A DNA stretch of 64,000 nt, from contig JAEVLN010000006.1 in assembly GCA_018350325.1 (NCBI GenBank), forward strand, positions 4,268,056 through 4,332,055. Reading direction: 5' to 3'. Each line of letters starts with the position of its first letter. The stretch's first letter is position 1. A program made the position numbers and the translations under genes. The notes under the pieces are model-generated. The model saw only the letters and a program-made list of their open reading frames with translations, did no database searches and was not told the DNA's origin. The stretch comes from Globodera rostochiensis (Eukaryota; Nematoda; Chromadorea; Rhabditida; Heteroderidae). Positions 56,092 through 64,000 of the stretch are shown here, piece by piece.

Positions 56092-56255
56092 GTCATAAGC
56101 TGCTTTTTTAATTTAAAAACCTTTTATCAACTTTATTTTTGGAATTTCTGATTAGGGATAGGATCGATATGCACCAAACCAAAAATCCAAAATGAAATAT
56201 ATATATATTTAAATACACAATTTAATTCATTGCTTTTAAAAATCAGTTTAAAGCT

Positions 56256-59200
56256 TTAAACAGTCGGTGTCTCACTGCCAAATTCAACGCTCGGCTTCTT
56301 GGACAGTTTCAAATCGCCTTCAATCTGAACACCAAAAAAATTTTGCGTTTAATTTTGTAAAATTTACAAAAAAAAAATTTTTAAATTTGGACCCGAATGT
56401 ATTGAATTGCCCAGGCGGGCAAAACACCGCGGGTGTAGACAAACGCTTGGTAGCCGTCCAATTGGAACGTAAAATGGTGACGCATTCGAATTTTCAGACG
56501 AAATTTTTGGCCCGAAGTGAGTGCCGGTTCGAATTTGCGCGATTGTATGCCCTCGTATTTGTTGTGCCCCTAAGACATGTAATTTAAATTTTAATTTAAA
56601 TTTTAATTTTAAATAGATTAAAGTCAAATACAATTTTGATTTTTTGTTAAATAGTTAGGCTACCGGTCCAAAGGTCGAAAAGGGGTTTAAGTGCCGAATG
56701 CTTTATCACTTTCTATAACCTAAGCCCATTAGTTTGAACATTATACCAAATGAAAGCTCTCAATAAGGAGAAGCATTTAATAAGCAAAAGCTAAGCGATC
56801 TGATAATTATGAAAAAAGTTATGGCCAGAAAACCTCCAAAACTGGCCATTTTTGGAGTTTTTCACTTTTTTGGCCATAACTTTTAAAGCATTGTCCAATC
56901 GCAAAGCTTTAACTTAATGATAACTCTAACTCATCGCAAGCTTTCATTTGGGGATAATGTTCGACCTAATCGATTTAGGTTGAAGAAAGTTACAACACTT
57001 TCGACCTTTGGACAATTCGACCTTCGGACCGGATGCGATCTGACCCATATGTTGCTGATAATTTTTGAAACCGAAATAACAATCGCAAATTTCGATACCG
57101 GAAACGGAAAGATTTAAAAGAAACTCAAAAAGGTTAAAACTAAATTAAATAATTTGTTCGAATTCGAATTTTATTATTAATGTTTAAAAAGTTTACTGCA
57201 AAATATGAAAATTCAGCCCATCCTTTGCCGTCAGAAGCAGTGAAAAAATCGGCACGAGTGATAATTTTTCCGACTGAATTAACAATTTAAATAAATAAAA
57301 TGCCAAGATTAGATTTAAAAAATTGAAAAAAAATTCGACTCACGCATTGTCAGTTTATAAGCATTCTTATACGATGTGACGCTGGGTGGCACTAAAAATA
57401 TACGATTAAAATTGCCAAAATTGGCATTTTGTATTTTATATATGCGCACCATTATCGTATGTTTCAACCGCCTCATTAAGCAACAAAACACTAATTTTGG
57501 CATTGTTCTTCGTCACAATGCCATGGATGATGATGGAATCGTTTGATGTAAGCATTTTCTGCTCAGGAACTTCCATGACAAATGGCACGTCCAAAGTGCG
57601 CTTCTCCGGAGCACAAAAAGTGCCGTTGGTCCTGTTCACAGCAAATTTGGTAATGTGCGAGAAATGGCCGTTGACCTGAAGGAATTGTAATGTTGGCCAA
57701 TGAATTATGCCGTTTGAAAAACCCGTGACCGATGTTAGTGTCCAGAATACGGCATGACGACCCAAAAATGTCCGGAATCCGGCATGCCGATCCGGTATCC
57801 CAACCCAAAAATGTCCGGAATCCGGTATACCGAACCCAAAAAATGTCCAGAATCCGGCATGCCAAACCCAAAAATGTCCGGAATCCGGCATACCGATCCG
57901 GTATGCCGAACCTAAAAATGTCCGGAATCCGGTATACCGAACCCAAAAAATGTCCGGAATCCGGCATGCCGATCCGGTATGCCGAACCCAAAAATGTCCG
58001 GAATCCGGAATGCCGAACCCAAAAAATGTCCGGAATCCGTGCCAAACCCAAAAATGTCCGGAATCCGGTATGCCGATCCGGTATGCCGAACCCAAAAATG
58101 TCCGGAATCCGGTATGCCGATCCGGTATGCCGAACCCAAAAATTTCCGGAATCCGATGCCGAACCCAAAAATGTCCGGAATCCGGTATGCCGATCCGGTA
58201 TACCGAACCCAAAAAATGTCCGGAATCCGGCATGCCGATCCGGTATGCCGAACCCAAAAATGTCCGGAATCCGGAATGCCGAACCCAAAAAATGTCCGGA
58301 ATCCGTCATGCCAAACCCAAAAATGTCCGGAATCCGGTATGCCGATCCGGTATGCCGAACCCAAAAATGTCCGGAATCCGGTATGCCGATCCGGTATGCC
58401 GAACCCAAAAATGTCCGGAATCCGGTATGCCGATCCGGTATGCCGAACCCAAAAATTTCCGGAATCCGATGCCGAACCCAAAAATGTCCGGAATCCGGTA
58501 TGCCGATCCGGTATACCGAACCCAAAAAATGTCCGGAATCCGGCATGCCGATCCGGTATGCCGAACCCAAAAATGTCCGGAATCCGGAATGCCGAACCCA
58601 AAAAATGTCCGGAATCCGTCATGCCAAACCCAAAAATGTCCGGAATCCGGTATGCCGATCCGGTATGCCGAACCCAAAAATGTCCGGAATCCGGTATGCC
58701 GATCCGGTATGCCGAACCCAAAAATTTCCGGAATCCGATGCCGAACCCAAAAATGTCCGGAATCCGGTATGCCGATCCGGTATGCCGAACCCAAAGAAAA
58801 TCAATCTTTTCACGTCAAAAAGCTATTTTTGGGCCGTATTCTTCAAAGTAGGGTTTCTCCCCGTCTCCGAACCCCGACTTTTTCTAGTCGGGGTTTTCGT
58901 CCTCGACCCCGAATTTTTTGAATTTTTTGGGGTTTCTGCCGGGGAAAACCCCGACTTTTTTAGTCGGGGACGGAAACCCCGACCCCGACTTTTCCCGCCC
59001 GAGGGGTCGGGGAGGAACCCTACTTCAAAGCATATAAACAAGCAAAATTGCAAAATGCGTATAATTCGAGCCCTATAAATATATAAGAGAAAAAATCTGC
59101 AATTTTTCCAGGGTAAGCGTAAAAATTTTGTTTTCAATTTAAAATAGGGTAGCTCCCCGACCCTACTTATTTCTCTCAAAAAAAGTCCGATCTTTAGGGG

Positions 59201-62200
59201 TGTTCACCCTCGATCCCCGTCGGGGTTTGGGGTTCGGGGAGGCCGGGGTTGGCCATGTCGGGGGTCGGCGTCGGGAACGACCCCATTTTAGGGTTCGGGA
59301 GTCGGGGGGTCGGGGTCAGGGAGCTACCCTAATTTAAATACGTTATTTAACAGCTTTTCAATTTTTAGGCTTTAATTTTTTTCCGTCAAATTTAATGCGG
59401 CGGCCAACTCACATTCATATAATCAACGGCCCATGGCGGCAACACGTGGAAGTAATTGGCAGCCAATGCGCCATAAATAAATATATTGTACTGATCAAAC
59501 GCCACGCGAATTTCAATTTTGAATTGTTCGCCGGGGAAAAGTCTGGACGGATAAGCGTCGCCCATTTTAATGGGAAGAAAAGTCAGCTGAAAATTTAAAA
59601 AAAAAAGAAAGGAGTTTTGGAAAATGAAAATGGAAAAAAAAACTTCATGTGCCCATGTTTTCATCTGAATTGTGCCGTTGCCCGTAAAATTGAACCCAAT
59701 TTGCATGACCAAATCACCGACTGAACAATCAATTTTTTTTTTGTGCTGATTAAATTAATAATGCAATAATTGAATTAATTTTAATACAGTAATTGAATTT
59801 AATTTATTTATAATGCAGGAATTGAATTAATTTATATTACAGTAATTACATTAATTTATAATACAGCAATTGAACCAATTTATAATACAGTAATTGAATT
59901 AATTATAATACAGTAATTGAATTAATTTATATACAGTAATTGAATTAATTTTCAATACATAATTCAATACAATAATTAAATTAATTTATATACAGTATTG
60001 AATTAATTTTGTAATTGAATTAATTTATAATACAGAAATTGAATCAATTTATAATACAATTAATTTATACAGTAATTGAATTAATTTATAATACGGTTTG
60101 AATTTAAATTAATTTATAATACAGTAATTGAATAATTTCCAATAGTGTAATTGAATTAATTTATAATACAGTAGTTGAATTTAATTTAACAATACAGTAA
60201 TTGACTACCGTATGGATTTTGCTCGTTTGCGTCATGGAGTAAATTGATTTGCAAAAAAGTGGCATTGTTGCGCAACTTTCCCTCAATAAAAATTGAATCG
60301 CCAACAACGAGCAACGGGTAAACATCCCAGGACAATTGTTTGTTCTTTTCAAAAAATTGCTGAATTTAAAAAATATCAAATTTAAATTTAATCAAAAATC
60401 AAATTAAGTATGTACGTCTGGTGCGCTAATGAAAGGGTCCGTAAAGAGCTCCAAATTTCCTTGGACCTGAAAATATTGATTATTAATTAGGTAATTTAAT
60501 TGGCTAAATTAGGTAATCAATCAACTACAAAATGTTACCATAATGAAGTTGACGTCACGAAAGTTAAGCTGTTGAGTAGAAAAATTGGTTTGGCTTGTCC
60601 GAGACGGTGTAAACACAGAGATGACCAAGGTCAAGAATTCATAAATTGCTTAAAATCAGAGGGTTGGCATAAAGTTCTTTTTAAATCAAAATTACTTTTT
60701 TTATAAAAATGCAAGTCATGCTATTTTTGTTAAACAGTAATTGAATTAATTTTCAGTACATAATTCAATACAGTAATTGAATTAATTTATATACAGTAAT
60801 TGAATTAATTGTCAGTACATAATTCAATACAGTAATTGAATTAATTTGTATACAGTAATTGAATTAATTTTTCAATACAGTAATCGAAGAAATTTTGGGC
60901 AAAAGTGCTAAAATAGGGTCTAAAAACGCAAAAACGGCGAAATAGTGATGTATTCTCAAAAAGCCCGAAATAGGAATTTTTAGGGACTAAAAAGTCGATC
61001 TAATTCAAAAATTATTCGAAATGAATGCTATTTCTGGGGGTTTCTCTCGTCAAAGCCTATCCGAAAAAAAACATGAAAAAAAAAATCTCGGCCCTATTAA
61101 TTACCATCCGCCGTATGGTTGTTGGCTTCCACCAATTCAATTCGCATTTCAAACGCTTCGCCTGACTTGAAAATATCCAATTGAGCTTCTTGATGTTTGA
61201 CGTACATGTCCTTAAAAAACGGGGCGGGGGGGGGAGGGTAAAATTATTTCGAATTTTGTTTTGTTTAATTTAATTTGGTGACCGGAAAATGCGGCAGTGA
61301 TTATTAGAAGTCGAAAAAAGGGGAGGGGGGGTCGATGGGTATTCGGCAGGGATGGGCAAAATTTCAGATTTCGGAAATTTCGGGTTTTTTAGAGTTCGGA
61401 AATTTCGGGTTTCAGTTTTTATTTTCCGATTTCGGAAATTTTGGGGGTTCGGTTTTTATTTTCCGATTTTGCCCATCCCTGGTATTCGGGGGCTTAGACT
61501 CCGATTCTAACATCCAATTTGACCTATTCGAACCCCAGACCGGAATTCGAACAATTTTCGAAAATTAAAAAAAATTCGCCTCAATATATTCAAAAACATG
61601 AATTTGACCATTATGCCTTTTCGTTGTAATTGAAATAATGTTTTTTGAGTTTGTTGTGTCAATGTTCGAAATGTCCTGGCATTTGAAGATATTGACGCAA
61701 AATTGATTTTATTTTTTTGAATTTTCGAAACGTTGTTCGAATCCCGGTCTGGAGTTCGAAATAGGTCTAATTGGATGTTAAAATCTGAGTCTAGCCCACG
61801 AATACCCATCGAAACACCCTTTTTTCGACTTCTAATTAGGGTTGAACCCCGACCCCTCGGGGGCGGGAAAAGTCGGGGTTTTCGTCCCCGGCCAAAAACT
61901 CGGGGGTTCGGGGGTTTTCCTAGCCAAAACCCCGAAAAATTCAAAAAAGCCGGGGTCGGGGATAAAAACCCCCGACTAAAAAAAGTCGGGGTTCAAGGCT
62001 CAACCCTACTTCTAATAAACACTGCCGCATTTTCCGGGAGCCTTTTAAATTCTACAAACTTTCGGATTGTAGTGTCCCATCGTCAGATTGTCATGCTCTT
62101 GCTTCAGGTACCAGGCCATTGTTGACACTGCAATTAAACAACAATTAAAATATATTTATGCTATTAGAAGAAGCCGATGTAATAGTTTAGTTTAGGGTTG

Positions 62201-63672
62201 GACGGGACCGGGACTTTTGGGAAAAACCGGCACCGGGACTTACCGGGACCAGATAAACCGGGACCGGGACCAACATTTTCAACCGGGACCGGGACCGGTT
62301 CCGGGACCAACCGGGACTTTTCGAGGAAAAATTTTTTCTTATATCAAACACTAAAAAATTTTAATTTTCCGGCAACACATATTGTTGATCTTCGGTGTCA
62401 TTGTCATCATCATTCTTTTTTTGAGATTTGCTTTACTTTTAGGGAGAATGGGGGTCGGCGATGCCGATAGGCGCCGCCGAGAAAAATTTTTGAAATTTTG
62501 ATCAATTTTGTTAAAGAAATTTCATCAAAATTTTAGCAAAATTATAAATTTTGCTTCCGAATTTCAGAGAAAAAAACTGGTTTACGTAAGAGTGGAGGAT
62601 GTCCGGCGGTGCCGACAGGCGCCGCCGGAGAAATTTTTACAAAAATTGGCAATCTTTGGTAAGGAAATTGAAGCAAAAAATTCAGGAAGATGTGATGAAT
62701 TATTTCAAAAATTCTCTTTTTTTGCGCTCATTTTTAATTAAAAAATATTAGAATATTTATTTAAAAAATCTTATTAATGAAGGGATACCTATTTGAGTAG
62801 AGGGGGAAAACCAATAAATAAGTGCTTCCGGGACCTGAAAAAACCGGGAAATCCCGTCCCGTCCCGGTCCCGGAACCGGTCCCGTCCAACCCGAGTTTAG
62901 TTTATAGCCCAGCCCCCTTTTAAAAAAATAGAATTTTTTTCAAAGTTGATAAAAAGTGTTTCTTGGGCCGTAGATTCCAAAATGAACTTCCATTTCGAGC
63001 AATTTCGAACCCCGGGCGAATTCGAACAATTGTTCAAAAATTCAAATTTTTCAAAAATTTTTTCGCCTAAAACTCATTCAAAAAGCATGAATTCGATCAT
63101 TACTTGCCTTTTCGTTGTAAGTTTGTGCTTTTCGAATGATTTAGAGGTCAACATATATTTTTTTAAAAATTTGAATTTTTGAAAAATTTTTGAATTCGGA
63201 TCCGGGGGTTCGGAATTGATCGAAATGGATGTCAGATTCAGAATCCACGCCCTCGAATACCCCAAAAAACACCTTTTTTCAACTTTGAAAAAATGGGGGG
63301 GGGCTATAAACTAAAGCTTACCGAAGCCAATTTGGTAATTTATATTTTTGAAAACTCAAACTACGATTCTCGACAAACTTTTCGGGTTCCGGGTTCGGGA
63401 TTCGAACGACCGAAAGCGGCTAAGGCACTTTTTTACTTACGAGTTTATCACAGAAACAACTCTTTTCAAGCAGAAACAAATTTCACTGTTCACCCACCAC
63501 GTTCATCGAATCCCGGTGTGTTATGCAGGAGGCCGATAATCAGTTGCAGATCTTTTTTGGAATTTTGAGGCTTTCCAATTTGGCCTCTGATCACAATTTG
63601 GTCCCCATTCACAAGCAGTTCATCAAATCGCGTGACGTACGAATTTACAGCCGGTTGAACGCTTTGGTTGGG
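56256..63672 (-). CDS. multi-domain galectin-like protein (three galectin domains), 5' end outside or unseen
   Basis: Exons (minus strand): 63672-63498 (RFDELLVNGDQIVIRG); 62127-62060; 61210-61105 (IFKSGEAFEMRIEL); 60466-60416; 60359-60209 (PLLVVGDSIFIEG, TFLQINLL); 59720-59644 (TWAHE); 59586-59413 (LFPGEQFKIEIRVAFDQYNI, FHVLPPWAVDYM); 57675-57450 (LTSNDSIIIHGIV, ISVLLLNE); 57391-57344; 57273-57197 (GKGWAEF); 56569-56393 (LTSGQKFRLKIRM, RGVLPAWAIQYIR); 56324-56256 (IEGDLKL, stop). Phases agree except between 61105 and 60466, where an exon with the F-.HR-P strand is missing. Galectins bind beta-galactosides, but the H-NPR core is not conserved here, so sugar binding is doubtful. Signal peptide or start not found. 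Confidence 0.8.
56660..57040. mobile_element. palindromic MITE in galectin intron
   Basis: Outer arms ggtccaaaggtcgaaaag / cactttcgacctttggacaa. Inner arms ataccaaatgaaagctctca / gcaagctttcatttggggat and gttatggccagaaaa / ttttttggccataac. It covers most of the intron between exons 57197 and 56569. Related arms occur at 7850-8240 and near 39475. Confidence 0.75.
57730..58800. repeat. 44-bp minisatellite in galectin intron
   Basis: Units of gaatccggtatgccgatccg + gtatgccgaacccaaaaatg + tccg, plus shortened 31-32 bp variants, in longer blocks repeated about every 290-360 bp. Open frames up to 448 aa on both strands are artefacts. Confidence 0.92.
58849..59022. mobile_element. 174-bp hAT-type MITE (TAGGGTTTCTCCCCG)
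   Basis: TAGGGTTTCTCCCCG ... CGGGGAGGAACCCTA with exact CTTCAAAG on both sides (58841-58848, 59023-59030). Interior ccccgactttt / agtcggggtttt. Confidence 0.88.
59145..59331. mobile_element. 187-bp hAT-type MITE (TAGGGTAGCTCCC)
   Basis: TAGGGTAGCTCCCCGACC ... GGGAGCTACCCTA. Target duplication ATTTAAAA / ATTTAAAT (7 of 8). Same family as 58849 and 61837. Confidence 0.8.
59750..60195. repeat. AT-rich minisatellite in galectin intron
   Basis: About 18 degenerate copies of aatacagtaattgaattaat + ttat. A second patch with the same unit is at 60735-60890, in the next but one intron. Confidence 0.85.
60735..60890. repeat. AT-rich minisatellite, second patch
   Basis: Same acagtaattgaattaat unit as 59750-60195, about six copies, lying in the interval where a galectin exon is missing. 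Confidence 0.8.
61277..62042. mobile_element. fold-back element, CCGGAAAATGCG ends, with nested MITE
   Basis: GGTGACCGGAAAATGCGGCA ... TGCCGCATTTTCCGGGAGCC, with long arms (gtgattattagaagtcgaaa / gacttctaataaacac). Flanks tttaattt / tttaaatt match imperfectly. Its right arm is interrupted by the 61837-62008 element. It lies in the galectin intron between 62060 and 61210. Confidence 0.8.
61837..62008. mobile_element. 172-bp hAT-type MITE nested in fold-back element
   Basis: TAGGGTTGAACCCCGACCCC ... GGTTCAAGGCTCAACCCTA with exact CTTCTAAT on both sides (61829-61836, 62009-62016). Confidence 0.88.
62193..62894. mobile_element. 702-bp non-autonomous hAT element
   Basis: TAGGGTTGGACGGGACCGGG ... 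CCGGTCCCGTCCAACCCGA with exact GTTTAGTT on both sides (62185-62192, 62895-62902). The interior holds two GC-hairpin units (about 62455-62480 and 62600-62625). It is inserted into the arm of the next fold-back element. Confidence 0.85.
62895..63316. mobile_element. fold-back element with TTTAGTTTATAGCCC arms
   Basis: GTTTAGTTTATAGCCC... is mirrored by ...GGGCTATAAACTAAAGC. Inner arms ttttttcaaagttgataaaa / ccttttttcaactttgaaaa and the gattccaaaatgaacttcca-type core shared with the other fold-backs. Lies in the first visible galectin intron. Confidence 0.75.
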
Positions 63673-64000
63673 CTTAAATATTTGTAAACATTAAGCATTG
63701 GAGCAGGCATTTTTTATTTCAGATAAAATTAGAGGAATTCGGAAATCTGAGCCCAAAAGATATGTTATTGTATATTCATAGTAAATGGATTGGAGATTAG
63801 AGATCAGAATTTTGAAAAAGCCAGGCCCCGGTGCCCGGATTTTTCAGCTCAATCATACCCCGGAGTCTAGCAGAAATCCAAAAATACCCTATCAGGAGTT
63901 TCGGGCCAGGATAAATCCGGGTCCGGGCCGGTCTAACCACTAATAGCCGGGTAACAAATTTGAATAATTGAATAATTCCATTAAATTCACTCGGTACTGT
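63673..64000. other. upstream of first visible galectin exon; nothing assigned
   Basis: The exon at 63672 is preceded by an acceptor (atatttaag), so an upstream exon should exist. None is recognised before the window end. 63825-63945 is a ccggg-rich simple repeat. Confidence 0.35.

Noticed and set aside
57436..59078. ORFs up to 448 aa (GIRHADPVCRTQ repeats)
   Set aside because: Minisatellite in an intron; open in three frames on both strands.
60885..61100. Another hAT MITE ending CGGCCCTA beside TTAATTAC
   Set aside because: The right end looks convincing, but the candidate left end (TAGGGTCTAAAAAC at 60913) does not mirror it and no duplication was found.

Overview
This is eukaryotic, repeat-rich, AT-rich DNA with small multi-exon genes, short introns and TTTTCAG-type splice acceptors. 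The protein families point to a plant-parasitic cyst nematode (Globodera or Heterodera type). These are an Srt-class chemoreceptor, a SPRYSEC-type SPRY protein, a member of a large family I recognise from Globodera that begins MSDNPKKVEKRLQE, a multi-galectin-domain protein, small cysteine-rich secreted proteins and a secreted protein with four helix-turn-helix repeats. The taxon is inferred from family recall, not from a search. There are no operons; each gene stands alone among repeats.

Layout. 1-7.1 kb: inverted blocks of a 14-15 bp satellite around an Srt receptor gene (3580-5073, +). 7.4-8.7 kb: exons of cysteine-rich protein(s) (-). 9.6-12.3 kb: a complete hAT transposon with 8-bp target duplication and a decayed transposase. 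12.4-15.7 kb: nested non-autonomous elements. 16.1-17.3 kb: a single-exon secreted HTH-repeat protein (+). 18.2-25 kb: a tandem duplication of a Ly6-like small cysteine-rich gene (-), each copy broken at a different exon. 26.5-27.8 kb: a small two-helix membrane protein and an unknown protein (-). 28-32 kb: small transposons and minisatellites. 31.85-32.4 kb: a frameshifted copy of the MSDNPKK family (+). 33.5-39.5 kb: a 6-kb compound satellite with higher-order structure. 40.4-44.3 kb: a fold-back element and minisatellites.

44.66-54.7 kb (+): a SPRYSEC-type gene whose exon 2 is split by a 6.9-kb LTR retroelement with nearly identical LTRs. The reading frame joins exactly across the 4-bp target duplication GAAG. 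56.3-63.7 kb (-): a galectin-domain protein with 12 recognisable exons whose splice phases agree, except for one missing exon. Its introns are filled with fold-back elements, minisatellites and small hAT elements.

Most of the sequence is mobile or repetitive. Small elements beginning TAG and flanked by exact 8-bp duplications (hAT hallmark) are especially frequent, as are fold-back elements and a short GC-rich hairpin repeat. Most large ORFs inside satellites are translation artefacts of repeat units whose length is a multiple of three, or that lack stops in several frames.
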